A DNA stretch of 51,563 nt from an uncultured Archangium sp. (GCA_903905455.1 CAIVGN010000018.1:1-51563); one strand, 5' to 3'. Counted from the stretch's first letter, positions 38,849 to 48,649 are shown. Notes: generated by a model from the letters alone, not told the origin. Made by a program: numbers and translations.

Positions 38849-41317
38849 ATGGCGAAATCAGACGTCAGCAGGTGGTGGATCGCCGCGGAGGTGCTGCTGG
38901 GCTTGTCGCTTGTCGCGCTGCCGTGGAGCTTCGGCGGGGCCCCGGAGTGGACCTCGTGGCTGCTGGTGTCGCTCGCGTCGGCGGCGGTGCTCGCCTGGAG
39001 CGTCGGGGCCTCGAAGAACCACCGTCGCTGGGGGTGGCACCCCGTGCTCTTCCTGCCCGCGCTCGTCGGGCTGGTGGCCGTGGTGCAACTCGTGCCGTTG
39101 CCGCCGGGATTGCTCTCTCTGGTGAGCCCACCGGCCGCTGAGCTGCGCGACTTCAACCTCGTCCCCCTGGGCCTGACGCGCTGGCGCCCGGTGTCGATGG
39201 ACGTGCCGTCCACGCTGCGCGGCTTCTCGCGGGCGGTGTCGCTGGGCATGCTGCTCTTCGTGGCCCTCGAGTTGGGGCGGGTCTCCGGGGTGCGGCGGCG
39301 GCTGTTCGCCACGCTGGCGATGAGCGCCACGGCGACGGCGGTGTGCGGCTTCGTGCACCTCCTGGCCGGCCTCGATGAGCTCTTCGGGGTCGTGCAGTTC
39401 GGCGGCAACGTGCCCTTTCTCACGCCCTTCGGGAACACCAACCACCTCTCGGCGTGGCTGCTGCTGGGAGGGACGCTGGGCCTGGGGCTGTCGCTCGACA
39501 GCAAGACGCGCGACGAAGCGTTGGGGTGGGGGCTGTGCGCCTTTACCTGCGGCGTCGCGGTGTTCTTGTCGTACTCGCGCGGCGGCTCGGCGAGCTTCGT
39601 GCTCACCTGGTTGCTGGTGGGCGCCGCGCTGCTCGCATCGCGCGCCGGCAGCGTGCGGCAGGTGCTGCCCTGGGTGCTCATCGGCGCCACCATCATCGGC
39701 GCCGGCCTGTTGGCCTTCGACCAGCTCGTCGAGCGCGCTGACTCGCTGGCCTCGGTGGACAAGTTCAAGGCGACCAAGATTGCCCTGTGGCCGATGTTGG
39801 CCCACGGCGTCAGCCAGTACCCGTGGCTGGGCATGGGCCTGGGGGCCTTCGAACTCGGCTTCTCGCGCTTTCACGATCACGATCTGACCGTCACCTTCAC
39901 GCACCCGGAGACCCTGCCGCTGCAACTGGTGGCCGACCTCGGCGTGCCCGGTGCGCTGCTGCTGGCGTGCCTGGGCTTGTGGGTCGGCGGTCGCCTCTGG
40001 CCGCGGGTGCGCAAGTCGGCGCTCGATCGGACTGCGTTCCTCGCCCTGGTGGGCCTGTTGGTGCACGACGTGTTCGACTTCTCGCTCGAGCTCAACGCCG
40101 TGCCGGCCGCGGCGGCGGTGGTGCTCGGCCTGTTGGCTTCGCTCGATGACTCGAAGGATCGCTGGGCCGTGCGCGCCCGTGGCCTGACGCTGGCGGGGGC
40201 GACCTGTGCGGTGGCGATTCTCCCGCTCGCATGGGGGCTCCCGAGCCACCTCGCGGCGGAGCGGCAACTCGCGGGCGCGGTGCGCGAACGGCGGGCCCCG
40301 CCCGAGGTGCGCGCGCTGGGGCTCTCCCTCATTGATCGCCACCCTGCCGACTGGGTCCTGTACGCGAACCTGGCCGCCGACGTCGCGAGCCGGTCCGACC
40401 CGCACGAGGCCCTGGCCTGGGTCAACCGGGTGGTCTTCCTTCGACCTCGCGACACGCGGGCCCACGTGGACGCCGCCCGCGCGTTGCTGCGGCTCGAGCG
40501 GCCGATGCAGGCGCTCGCCGAGCTCAAGCTGGCGTGGTCGTACGGCGACCCTCGAACGCTCGAGCTGGGCCTCTCGCTCGCGGAGAAAGAGGGCGATTGG
40601 TCGCGCGTCTTGCTCGACCAGCCAGGGCACCTCGAGCTGGTGTGGAACACGCTGCTCAGCCGAGCTCGACCGGCCGATGCGCGCGCGGTGCTGCAAGCGG
40701 CCCTCGACTTTCCCCCCAGCGAAGCGGTGCGCGCCGAGGCCGCCTTGCTGGTGGTGCGCCACGACGCCGAACGGGGCAACCCCGCCGAGGCCCTCGCCGC
40801 CCTCGAGGCCCTGCCCCAGGACGTGCGCGAGCGCGCCGAACTCTCGACCGCGCGGGCGCAGCTGCTCTCGAAGCTGGCGCGCCCTGACGAGGCCGTCGCC
40901 GAACTCGAGCACCTCTTGAACCGGGAGCCGCAGAACGTGGTGGTGGGCTTTGCGCTCTCCGACCTGCTGGCCTCGCTGCGGCAGCACACCGCGTCGCGCG
41001 AGGTGCTGCAGCGGGTGCGACCCTTCGCCGGCACGCCGGCCCTGCGCTCCCTGGTGTTCCAGCGGGAGGCCGGACTGTGGCTGCTCGAGGAGAAGTGGCC
41101 CCGGGCGGCCGAGGCGCTACAGACGGCCTCGCGGATCGAGCCGGCGCGCCCCGACCTGCACTACCGCGCCGCGGACGTCTTCGAGCGCATGGGCAGCCTG
41201 CGTTCGGCCTTGGACGAGCTGCAGCGGGGCCTGGAGCTCGACAGCCCGGAAGGGGCCAAGGCCCGAGCGCCCCAGGTGCAGCGACTGGAAGCGGCCTTGG
41301 GGACCCCTCCCCTGTAG
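38849..41317 (+). CDS. O-antigen ligase/polymerase-like protein with TPR tail
   Basis: The 822-residue protein has about 12 membrane helices in residues ~10-470 and a soluble helical repeat region (~490-820). The membrane part has the Wzy_C/WaaL hallmarks: NTNHLSAWLLLGG, an SYSRGGSASF motif, and a long periplasmic loop with WLGMGLGAFE and a His-rich stretch (FHDHDLTVTFTH). The C-terminal part has TPR-type helices (PDEAVAELEHLLNREP, LDELQRGLELD). It would ligate or polymerise lipid-linked glycan. Its ATG directly follows the upstream stop codon, so the genes are coupled. Confidence 0.87.
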   Translation: MAKSDVSRWWIAAEVLLGLSLVALPWSFGGAPEWTSWLLVSLASAAVLAWSVGASKNHRRWGWHPVLFLPALVGLVAVVQLVPLPPGLLSLVSPPAAELRDFNLVPLGLTRWRPVSMDVPSTLRGFSRAVSLGMLLFVALELGRVSGVRRRLFATLAMSATATAVCGFVHLLAGLDELFGVVQFGGNVPFLTPFGNTNHLSAWLLLGGTLGLGLSLDSKTRDEALGWGLCAFTCGVAVFLSYSRGGSASFVLTWLLVGAALLASRAGSVRQVLPWVLIGATIIGAGLLAFDQLVERADSLASVDKFKATKIALWPMLAHGVSQYPWLGMGLGAFELGFSRFHDHDLTVTFTHPETLPLQLVADLGVPGALLLACLGLWVGGRLWPRVRKSALDRTAFLALVGLLVHDVFDFSLELNAVPAAAAVVLGLLASLDDSKDRWAVRARGLTLAGATCAVAILPLAWGLPSHLAAERQLAGAVRERRAPPEVRALGLSLIDRHPADWVLYANLAADVASRSDPHEALAWVNRVVFLRPRDTRAHVDAARALLRLERPMQALAELKLAWSYGDPRTLELGLSLAEKEGDWSRVLLDQPGHLELVWNTLLSRARPADARAVLQAALDFPPSEAVRAEAALLVVRHDAERGNPAEALAALEALPQDVRERAELSTARAQLLSKLARPDEAVAELEHLLNREPQNVVVGFALSDLLASLRQHTASREVLQRVRPFAGTPALRSLVFQREAGLWLLEEKWPRAAEALQTASRIEPARPDLHYRAADVFERMGSLRSALDELQRGLELDSPEGAKARAPQVQRLEAALGTPPL

Positions 41318-41367
41318 CATTCGCGTCAAATTGAACTCGGGGGCTCGCTGGTGGTACTCACCTCGGC

Positions 41368-43539
41368 GTGTCCGTGAGCCCCACATCAGCTGACGTCGTC
41401 TCTGGCGGTGGGATCGACCCGCGGTTCTACCTGCGCGTCCTACTGCGTCGGAAGTGGCTGATTCTGCTGGTCTTCGCCGTCGTGCTGGGCGGCGCCACGC
41501 TCTACACCACGCGCCAGCCGCGGGTGTACGCGGCGCAGATCAGCCTGATCATCGACTCGAAGGAGCCCCGGTTCCTCGACACGCAGATCCAGGACGTCAA
41601 CAGCGACACCGGCTCGTACTACTGGGCGAACAAGGAATACCTCGAGACCCAGTACCGCATCATCCAGAGCCGGGCGGTCTCGCAGCGGGTGGTCGAGCGC
41701 CTGGGCCTCGCCAGCGACCCCGACTTCCTCGGCCTCACGAAGGTCACCGACGAGAAGCGTCGCGCCGAGCTGATGGAGCACCGGGACCCGGTGGCCATGC
41801 TGCAGGCCAAGATCAAGGTCGAGCCCGTGAAGGACTCCCGGGTCTCGCTCATCAAGATCGAAGACAGCGAGCCCAACCGCGCTGCCCTGTTGGCCAACGA
41901 GGTGGCGCAGGCCTACGCCGACGAGGTGATGTCGCAGAAGTTGAAGCTCACCGAGAACGCCTCGAAGTGGCTCGACGAGCGTCGCGACAGCCTCTCCGAC
42001 GCCGCGCGCACCAGCGAGATGGCGCTCTACACGTTCCGCAAACAGCAAGACATCCTGGCCCTCGACGATCGCTCGAGCATGGTGTCGCTCAAGCTGCAGG
42101 AAACGAACAAGGCCCTCACCGAGTCGCAGCTGCGCATCGCGGGACTCCGGGCGCGCGTCGCCGCCATCCGCAGCGTGCAGGCCAACCAGGGCGTGGAAGA
42201 CCGCCTCTGGGCCGAGGCCCTGCCGGCGGCGCGCGAGAACCTCACGCTGGGTAAGCTGAAGGATCGAGTCTTCTTGCTGCGCAACGAAGTCACTGACCTG
42301 CAGTCGCGCTACCTCGACGATCACCCCAAGCTTCTCGAGGCGCGCGAGAAGCTCGCGGCCGGCGAAAAGGAGTTCGCGCGCGAGCTCTCGAACATCGTCA
42401 TCTCGTCCGAGGCCGAGCTCAAGGAGGCCACCGAGAAGGAGCGGATTCTCGGTGGCATGTTCGAAGTGGCGAAGGGCGAGGCCTTCGAGCTCGAGAAGAA
42501 GAAGGTCGAACTCGACAAGTACAAGCAGGACACCGACAACGCCAAGCGCCAGTACGACTCGGTCTACAAGCGCCTCAAGGACATCGAGCTCTCGGGCCTG
42601 CTGCGCACCTCCAACGTGCGGGTGCTCGATTCGGCGCGGCCGATGATGGCGCCCATTCGACCGAACGTGCCGCAGGGCGTGCTCATGGGCCTGGTCGGCG
42701 GGCTGGTGATGGGCCTCGCGCTGGCGCTGCTGCTGGAGTTCCTCGACTCGTCGATCTCCAGCCAGTCCGACATCGAGGAGCGCCTCGGCCTCACCTTCCT
42801 CGGCTTCGTACCGACCATTCCCGAGACCGCGGGCAGCAGCCCCGACCTGCACATTCACCGCGAGCCCAAGTCGCTCATCGCCGAGTGCATGCGCGCCATT
42901 CGCACCAACGTGCTCTTCATGTCGCCCGACAAGCCCTTCAAGCGCATGTTGGTGACGTCGAGCGGGCCGCAAGAAGGCAAGTCGACCACCACGATCAACC
43001 TCGGCATCGCCATGGCCCAGAGCGGCAACCGCGTGCTGATCGTCGACACCGACATGCGGCGCCCGCGCGTCCACAAGGCGTTCGGCGTGCCCAACGACGT
43101 CGGGGTCTCGTCGCTGATCCTCGGCGAGCAGAGCATCGACGACGCGATCAAGTCGACGGAGGTGCCCGGGCTGTTCGTGATGCCCTGCGGCCCCATCCCT
43201 CCGAACCCCGCCGAGCTGCTGCACACCAAGGCCTTCGCCGAGCTGCTCACCAAGCTGGGCGAGCGCTTCGATCGCATCATCCTCGACAGCCCGCCGGTGG
43301 GCGCCGTGGCCGACGCAGTGGTGCTGGCCACCCAGGTCGACGGCGTGGTGGTGGTGCTCAAGGCCGGCAAGACGAACCGCGACGTGGCGTTGCGCACGGT
43401 GCGCGCGCTGCGCGACGTGAAGGCCCCGCTCTACGGCGCGGTGCTCAACGACGTCGACCTCGAGCGCAGCAAGTACGGCGACTACTACTACGGCTACTCG
43501 TACCGCTATTACGGCGAAGGCGAGAAGAAGGGCGCCTGA
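41368..43539 (+). CDS. Wzc-type polysaccharide co-polymerase and tyrosine autokinase
   Basis: The 723-residue protein has TM1 (~30-50), a periplasmic Wzz domain and coiled coil (~55-430), TM2 (~440-460) and a BY-kinase domain. Kinase motifs are Walker A GPQEGKSTTT (~532), Walker A' VDTDMRRP, and Walker B ILDSPP. The C-terminal tail has a cluster of eight tyrosines (YGDYYYGYSYRYYGEG, ~703-718), the autophosphorylation site. It controls chain length and export of the polymer. The expected OPX/Wza partner is not in the window. GTG at 41368 is used; a second GTG two codons later is possible. Confidence 0.93.
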   Translation: MSVSPTSADVVSGGGIDPRFYLRVLLRRKWLILLVFAVVLGGATLYTTRQPRVYAAQISLIIDSKEPRFLDTQIQDVNSDTGSYYWANKEYLETQYRIIQSRAVSQRVVERLGLASDPDFLGLTKVTDEKRRAELMEHRDPVAMLQAKIKVEPVKDSRVSLIKIEDSEPNRAALLANEVAQAYADEVMSQKLKLTENASKWLDERRDSLSDAARTSEMALYTFRKQQDILALDDRSSMVSLKLQETNKALTESQLRIAGLRARVAAIRSVQANQGVEDRLWAEALPAARENLTLGKLKDRVFLLRNEVTDLQSRYLDDHPKLLEAREKLAAGEKEFARELSNIVISSEAELKEATEKERILGGMFEVAKGEAFELEKKKVELDKYKQDTDNAKRQYDSVYKRLKDIELSGLLRTSNVRVLDSARPMMAPIRPNVPQGVLMGLVGGLVMGLALALLLEFLDSSISSQSDIEERLGLTFLGFVPTIPETAGSSPDLHIHREPKSLIAECMRAIRTNVLFMSPDKPFKRMLVTSSGPQEGKSTTTINLGIAMAQSGNRVLIVDTDMRRPRVHKAFGVPNDVGVSSLILGEQSIDDAIKSTEVPGLFVMPCGPIPPNPAELLHTKAFAELLTKLGERFDRIILDSPPVGAVADAVVLATQVDGVVVVLKAGKTNRDVALRTVRALRDVKAPLYGAVLNDVDLERSKYGDYYYGYSYRYYGEGEKKGA

Positions 43540-43540
43540 C

Positions 43541-44590
43541 TCAGGCCCGCGGCGCGAGCTTCTGGAATACCTCGACGTAGCGCTCCACCACCGAGGTCAC
43601 CGAGTAGTTCGCGGCGGCGTGCGCGCGGCCCCGGGCACCCATCGCCGTCAGGGACTCGCCCGAGCTGAGCAGCCGCGTGAGCGCCGCGCCCCAGTCTTCG
43701 CCCGGCTTCACCAGGGCCCCGCCGCGACTGCCCTCGAAGATGTCGGGGTTGGCCCCCACCGCGCTCGCCAGCACCGGCACGCCGACCGCCATGTACTGGA
43801 TCATCTTGAAGCCGCACTTGCCGCGGGTGAGCTCGGTGTCTTCCAGCGGCATCAGGCCCACGTCGAAGCTCTGCAGGGCACGCAGCTCACCCACCTCGTT
43901 CCAGCGCCATTGCTCCACGCGCGGGTGGCCCACGTACTCGGGCACCACGGTGTTGCTGACGATGCGCAGGCGCGCGCGCGGGAGCCGCTCGAGGGCCGCG
44001 ACCAGCGAAGGCAGCGCCACGCGCAGGGAAGGCAGGTTCGAGGCGGTGCCGATCCACCCCACGATGAGCTCGTCGGTGGCCCGGGGACCGGACGCCGGAG
44101 CGTAGCGTTCGGTGTCCACCACGGAGGGGATGTAAGTCGTCTTCTCGGGGTGCCCGGCCATCTCCACGAGGTGCCGGTTTCCCGCGATGAGGTGGTCGGC
44201 GACGGAGGCCACGCGCTCGAAGGTGCGGCGGCGCCGCGCGTCGGCCGTGCCCCCCGGGCCGAGGTAGATGGCGTCATCGAAGTCGAAGACCATCGGGGTG
44301 CGCCGAAACGAGCGCAGCCACTCTGGCAGCCCGGAGACGGCCAGCGACGTCTTGTGCAGGAAGATGAGGTCTGCGCCCCCATCGGTCAGGAGGTGGCCGA
44401 CCCGCTTGAGCCGGCCCGCGAGCTTGTAGGCCGGGGCCCAGCGCCGCTCGAACACGTCGTTGTAGCGGGCGTCGTAGGCGAACCGCGCCTCGCAGTGAAT
44501 TCCCCGCCCCTCGAGGTGGGGGAAGAACTGCAGGCATCGGAAGCGACTTCCGGGGCTCTCAGGCCCATCGGTGAAGAAGAGGACGCGCAC
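43541..44590 (-). CDS. Glycosyltransferase, GT4-like
   Basis: The 349-residue GT-B protein has MVFDFDDAIYLG, VIPSVVDTERY-like linker (YIPSVVDTERYA), VGWIGTASNLPSL and TRGKCGFKMIQYMAVGVPVL. It is a paralogue of the product of 29854-30927, sharing the FDFDD and RGKCG blocks, and acts in the same cluster. The donor is unknown. The GTG start lies 16 bases after the asnB-like stop, so it is second in a two-gene minus-strand operon. It converges on the BY-kinase gene with one base between the stops. Confidence 0.85.
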   Translation of the reverse strand: MRVLFFTDGPESPGSRFRCLQFFPHLEGRGIHCEARFAYDARYNDVFERRWAPAYKLAGRLKRVGHLLTDGGADLIFLHKTSLAVSGLPEWLRSFRRTPMVFDFDDAIYLGPGGTADARRRRTFERVASVADHLIAGNRHLVEMAGHPEKTTYIPSVVDTERYAPASGPRATDELIVGWIGTASNLPSLRVALPSLVAALERLPRARLRIVSNTVVPEYVGHPRVEQWRWNEVGELRALQSFDVGLMPLEDTELTRGKCGFKMIQYMAVGVPVLASAVGANPDIFEGSRGGALVKPGEDWGAALTRLLSSGESLTAMGARGRAHAAANYSVTSVVERYVEVFQKLAPRA

Positions 44591-44606
44591 GAGGGCTGCC
44601 CTCCTA

Positions 44607-46544
44607 TTAGCTCAAACGATTGGCGGAGATCCACGCCTGGAACATGAGGATGTCCCACAGGTGGAATTCCCACGGCCTGCGTCCCTCGAGGTGCTCGGCC
44701 CACCGCGCGCGGACGACCTTCGCGTCGAAGAACCCTTCCTGCCGCAGCCGCCGCTCGTCGAGCAGCGACTCGGCCCAGGCGCGCAGGGGGCCGCGGAGCC
44801 AGTCTCCGAGCGGAATGCCGAATCCCATCTTCGGCCCGGACACGAGCGCGGGCGGGACGTAGCGCGCGAGCAGCTGGCGCAGCAGCCACTTCCCGGTCGA
44901 CCCGCGGACCTTGAGCTTGAGGGGGAGTCGCCAGGCGAACTCGACCAGCCGGTGGTCGAGCAACGGCTCGCGGGCCTCGAGGCTCACGGCCATCGAGGCG
45001 CGATCGACCTTGGTAAGGATGTCGTCGGGCAGGTAGCCCACGAGGTCGCGGATCATGAACTCGTGGGCCACGCCGCCGCGGCCCTGCAGCAACGGCGCGA
45101 GCTCGGGCGGGGGCGCGGAGACCTGCTGCAGCACCGAGTCTCCGGGCAGCCAGTGCGACGCAAACACGTGGTGCATCGCCTCCGGGCTGGCCACGCCGAG
45201 GGCCGCGGCGAGCTTGTGCATGCGGATGCCGGCGATGCGCGTCTCGGGCAGCAGGGGGCGGCCGCGCTCGAAGGTGCGGTCCCACTGGTCGGCGGAGCGC
45301 GAGGTGATGCGCTGGGCCAACGCCGCGCGCACCTTTCCCGGGAGCAGGTTCTCGGCCTTCCACAGCCGCGGGCCCCACACGTGGCGGGTGTAGCCGCCGA
45401 AGAGCTCGTCTCCACCGTCGCCGGACAGGGCCACGGTGACGTCGCGGCGCGCGAGCTTAGAGACGAGGAAGGTGGGGATCTGCGACGAGTCGGCGAACGG
45501 CTCGTCATACATGGTGGGCAGCAGCGGGATGACGTCGAGGGCGTCACGCGCGGTGACGGTGAGCGCGGTGTGGTACGTGTTGAGGTGGCGCGACACGGCG
45601 CGCGCGGCGGGACCTTCGTCGTAGCTGCTGAGTTCGTTCTGGATCGAGAAGGTGTGCACCGGCCGGCTGCTCTGGGCCTGCATCAGCGCCACCACGGTGG
45701 TGGAGTCGATGCCCCCCGAGAGGAAGGCCCCCAGCGGCACGTCGGCCACCATGCGCAGGCGCACCGCGTCGCGCAGCAGGGTGTCGAGGGCGTCGAGGGC
45801 CTCGGCTTCCGTGCCCACGAACGGTCGTTCGATGCCCTCACGCGCGACGGCCACCGCGTCCCAGTAGCGGGTGACGTGCGGCGTGGCGTGGGCTGCCGAG
45901 AAGGTGGCGATGGTGCCCGGCTCGAGCCGGTGGGTGCCCACGAAGATCGACTGGTCGCCCACCACGCAGTTCGCGCGCAGGTAGCCGGCCAGCGCGGTGC
46001 GCTCGATGGTGCGGTCGAAACCCGGGAAGTGGTGCAGCGCCTTGAGCTCGGAGCCGAAGGCGAGGCCATGAGGCGTGCGGGTGAAGTACAGCGGCTTGAT
46101 CCCCAGGCGGTCGCGCACCAGGTGGAGCTGGCGCTTCTCCAGGTCCCACAGGGCGAAGGCGAACATCCCGATGAAGCGGCCCACGGCGGCTTCCAGGCCC
46201 CAGGCCTCGATGGCCGCGAGCATCACCTCGGTGTCGGAGCTCCCGCGCCAGGCCGGCGCGCGACCCTCTTGCTCCAGCGTGCGGCGCAGCTCGACGAAGT
46301 TGTAGACCTCGCCGTTGAAGGTGATGACGAAGCGGCCCGAGGCCGAGTGCATCGGCTGCACGCCGGTGGGCGAGAGGTCGACGATGGCGAGGCGGCGGTG
46401 GCCGAAGTGGACGCCCGGCTCGGTGCTCCACGTCTCACCGCCGTCGGGGCCGCGGTGGCGCAGCGCCGTGTTCATTTGGGTGAGGACGACCTGGGGGTCG
46501 GTAGGGAGCCCGCGGGGGCTCCAGAAGCCGGTGATGCCACACAT
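44607..46544 (-). CDS. asnB: Asparagine synthase-like glutamine amidotransferase
   Basis: The 645-residue protein starts MCGITGFW with nucleophile Cys2 of a class II amidotransferase domain (HRGPDGGE, FNGEVYNF), followed by an ATP-pyrophosphatase domain with LSGGIDSTT (~272-280) and SGDGGDELFGGY. It is the AsnB form. In glycan clusters such enzymes often amidate a uronic acid (WbpS/WbqG-type) rather than make asparagine; that is inferred from context. The start codon lies in the loop of an 8-bp hairpin. It is first of two minus-strand genes, divergent from the GT4 gene at 46653. Confidence 0.9.
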   Translation of the reverse strand: MCGITGFWSPRGLPTDPQVVLTQMNTALRHRGPDGGETWSTEPGVHFGHRRLAIVDLSPTGVQPMHSASGRFVITFNGEVYNFVELRRTLEQEGRAPAWRGSSDTEVMLAAIEAWGLEAAVGRFIGMFAFALWDLEKRQLHLVRDRLGIKPLYFTRTPHGLAFGSELKALHHFPGFDRTIERTALAGYLRANCVVGDQSIFVGTHRLEPGTIATFSAAHATPHVTRYWDAVAVAREGIERPFVGTEAEALDALDTLLRDAVRLRMVADVPLGAFLSGGIDSTTVVALMQAQSSRPVHTFSIQNELSSYDEGPAARAVSRHLNTYHTALTVTARDALDVIPLLPTMYDEPFADSSQIPTFLVSKLARRDVTVALSGDGGDELFGGYTRHVWGPRLWKAENLLPGKVRAALAQRITSRSADQWDRTFERGRPLLPETRIAGIRMHKLAAALGVASPEAMHHVFASHWLPGDSVLQQVSAPPPELAPLLQGRGGVAHEFMIRDLVGYLPDDILTKVDRASMAVSLEAREPLLDHRLVEFAWRLPLKLKVRGSTGKWLLRQLLARYVPPALVSGPKMGFGIPLGDWLRGPLRAWAESLLDERRLRQEGFFDAKVVRARWAEHLEGRRPWEFHLWDILMFQAWISANRLS

Positions 46545-46566
46545 GGAGTGGCATCTTCCTATGCCA
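46533..46566 (-). promoter_or_regulatory. Competing leader hairpins over the asnB ribosome-binding site and start codon
   Basis: Read on the minus strand, TGGCAT-AGGAAG-ATGCCA puts the Shine-Dalgarno AGGAAG alone in the loop of a 6-bp stem (46549-46566). GATGCCAC-TCCATGT-GTGGCATC puts the ATG in the 7-base loop of a perfect 8-bp stem (46533-46555). Both stems need the same middle strand, so they cannot form together. The downstream arm encodes the conserved Cys-Gly-Ile, but the other arms are non-coding. A translation switch is inferred. Confidence 0.5.
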
Positions 46567-46652
46567 TGACTCCCCTTGCGGCGAGTCGGCTGTTGATTGA
46601 ACGCCGTCGCCGTGACGGGGCACAAAGGGGCCTGTGGTAGGAGCGGAACCCC

Positions 46653-47789
46653 GTGCGCGTCGGTCTCTACATTCCCCTCCTGGATGAGCGCCCAGCCGGT
46701 GTGGGGGTCTACATCGAAGAAGTGTGCAGCCGCCTCGTGGCGTTGCACCCCGACGTGATGATCTACACCGGGAGCCCCAACGCGAAACGCGCCTGGATCG
46801 ACCCTTCCCGGGTCCGCGAGTTCGGTCGCAGTGCGTTGCCGGTGGTGCCGCGCCTCGAGGGCCTCCGCCGTCGCGCTCGTCGGCTGCGCTGGCTTGGCAG
46901 TACGGCCAAGCATGACCTGCAGCGAGATGGGGTGGACGTCCTCTTCTCCCCGGTGCAGGAGGGCCCCTTGCTGGGTGAGGTACCAACGGTGATGGTGATG
47001 CACGACCTCACCGCGCTGAAGGTTCCCGAGGCGTATTCGCGAGCGACGGTGTGGCAGACCCGCTGGGTGGTGCCGCGGATGCTGGCGAGGTGCGCCCGGG
47101 TGGTCGCTGTCTCGCAGAACACGCGGAGCGACCTCCTCGAGGCGTTCAAGCTGGATCCGGCGCGCATCGAAGTGATCGGCGAGGGGTGTGACCGTGCGAT
47201 CTTCCGTCCTCGAAGTGCGGCGGACATCGCCGGCGTGAGGACCAGGCTCGGCATCAGTGGTCGGTACCTGCTGTACGCGGGCACCTTCAGCCGCCACAAG
47301 AACCTGAGCTCAGTAGCGACCGCCCTCCTCCAACTTCCGAGCGACGTTTCGTTGGTCTTGGTCGGGCGGAAGGACGCCGGGGCGTACGCCGAGTTCGAGG
47401 CACTGGTCCGCCAGCTCGGGCTTACCTCACGCGTTCACACGCCGGGCTACGTCACGCGCGATGAACTCGCCGTGCTCATGAGCGGGGCCTCGGTGTTCGT
47501 GTACCCGAGCCGCTACGAGGGCTTCGGCCTGGCGCCGCTGGAGGCGATGGCCTGCGGAGCTCCGGTTGTCGCTTCGCGAGTCGCTTCATTGCCTGAGGTC
47601 GTGGGCGAGGGGGGGCGGCTCCTCACTGAAGGCGAGGCGTGGGGTCCGGCCCTGCAGGCTGTTCTGGAATCCGCGCGCGCGGAGTGGTCCGCGCGCGCTG
47701 TCTCTCAGTCGAATCGCTTCCACTGGCACGACGCTGTCGCGAGGGTGTTGGCCTTGCTCCATGACGTGGTATCCCGGGGCGTTACGTGA
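46653..47789 (+). CDS. Glycosyltransferase, GT4 family
   Basis: The 378-residue GT-B enzyme has AGVGVYIEEV near the N-terminus (donor loop of GT4 mannosyltransferase-type enzymes), VMVMHDLTALK, YLLYAGTFSRHKNL and PSRYEGFGLAPLEAMACGAPVV with the E-x7-E pair. It is likely a mannosyl- or rhamnosyl-type transferase, but the donor is not certain. GTG at 46653 has a TAGGAG Shine-Dalgarno. It begins a plus-strand operon of four genes with 4-base overlaps. From here on third-position A/T is more frequent than in the genes to the left. Confidence 0.9.
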   Translation: MRVGLYIPLLDERPAGVGVYIEEVCSRLVALHPDVMIYTGSPNAKRAWIDPSRVREFGRSALPVVPRLEGLRRRARRLRWLGSTAKHDLQRDGVDVLFSPVQEGPLLGEVPTVMVMHDLTALKVPEAYSRATVWQTRWVVPRMLARCARVVAVSQNTRSDLLEAFKLDPARIEVIGEGCDRAIFRPRSAADIAGVRTRLGISGRYLLYAGTFSRHKNLSSVATALLQLPSDVSLVLVGRKDAGAYAEFEALVRQLGLTSRVHTPGYVTRDELAVLMSGASVFVYPSRYEGFGLAPLEAMACGAPVVASRVASLPEVVGEGGRLLTEGEAWGPALQAVLESARAEWSARAVSQSNRFHWHDAVARVLALLHDVVSRGVT

Positions 47790-48631
47790 GCCCGCGCCTC
47801 CCAGTGTCAGTCGTCATCAACACGCTCAACGAAGAGCGCAACCTGCCTTACGCGCTGCGCTCGGTGTGTGAGTGGGCCGATGAGATCGTGGTTTGCGACA
47901 TGCACAGCGACGATCGCACGGTCGAGATTGCCCGATCTCACGGTGCGACCGTCTGCTTCCATGAGCGTGTTGGCTTTGCTGACCCGGCACGTGCCTTCGC
48001 GATCAGCCAGGCCCGTCACGATTGGATCCTGGTTCTCGACGCCGACGAACTGATTCCTCGGCGGCTGAGCGAAGTGATCGCGGGCCTGATTCGGGGCGAC
48101 ACCGCAGATGTGTTCCGGCTCCCACGGCTCAACTACCTGCTCGGCGCTCCGCTCCGACACCTGGGGTGGGGGCCTGACCAAGACGCGCAACTGCGTCTCT
48201 TCAAGAAGAGCGCGATCAACGTCACCCCCGACATTCACAACTTCTTCCACGTCCGGCCGGGCGCTCGACAGGTGCAGCTCCGCTACGCCGAGGGCGAGGC
48301 GATCGTTCACTTCAACTACATCGACCTGTCCCACTTCATCGAGAAGCTGAATCGCTACGCTTCGATCGAGGCGAAGCAGGCCCATGGCCGTGGCGAGAAG
48401 GCCAGCTTCGGGCGTGCAGTGTGGGGTTCGATGCGGGAGTGGGCGTCGCGGTACGTTCGCAACGGGGGCCCGCAAGAAGGTTGGAGAGGCCTGTACCTGA
48501 CGGCCATGATGTCGATGTATCGCTTTGCCATTCAGGGAAAGCTCACCGAACTCGAGACCGGCAATGATGAGGTCTCGGTGCGCCGCCGCTACGAGGCCGA
48601 GGCGGAGAAGTACCTCGCTGAATACCGCTAA
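47786..48631 (+). CDS. Glycosyltransferase, GT2 family (WaaE/KdtX-like)
   Basis: The 281-residue GT-A enzyme has VSVVINTLNEERNL, EIVVCDMHSDDRTVE and WILVLDADELIP, with the DAD/DxD metal site. The NTLNEE start and WADEIVVCDMHSDD block resemble WaaE/KdtX beta-glucosyltransferases of LPS core. GTG overlaps the GT4 stop by 4 bases. It would transfer a sugar from a UDP donor on the cytoplasmic side. Confidence 0.87.
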   Translation: MSPRLPVSVVINTLNEERNLPYALRSVCEWADEIVVCDMHSDDRTVEIARSHGATVCFHERVGFADPARAFAISQARHDWILVLDADELIPRRLSEVIAGLIRGDTADVFRLPRLNYLLGAPLRHLGWGPDQDAQLRLFKKSAINVTPDIHNFFHVRPGARQVQLRYAEGEAIVHFNYIDLSHFIEKLNRYASIEAKQAHGRGEKASFGRAVWGSMREWASRYVRNGGPQEGWRGLYLTAMMSMYRFAIQGKLTELETGNDEVSVRRRYEAEAEKYLAEYR

Positions 48632-48649
48632 GAAACACCAGGAGACCAG

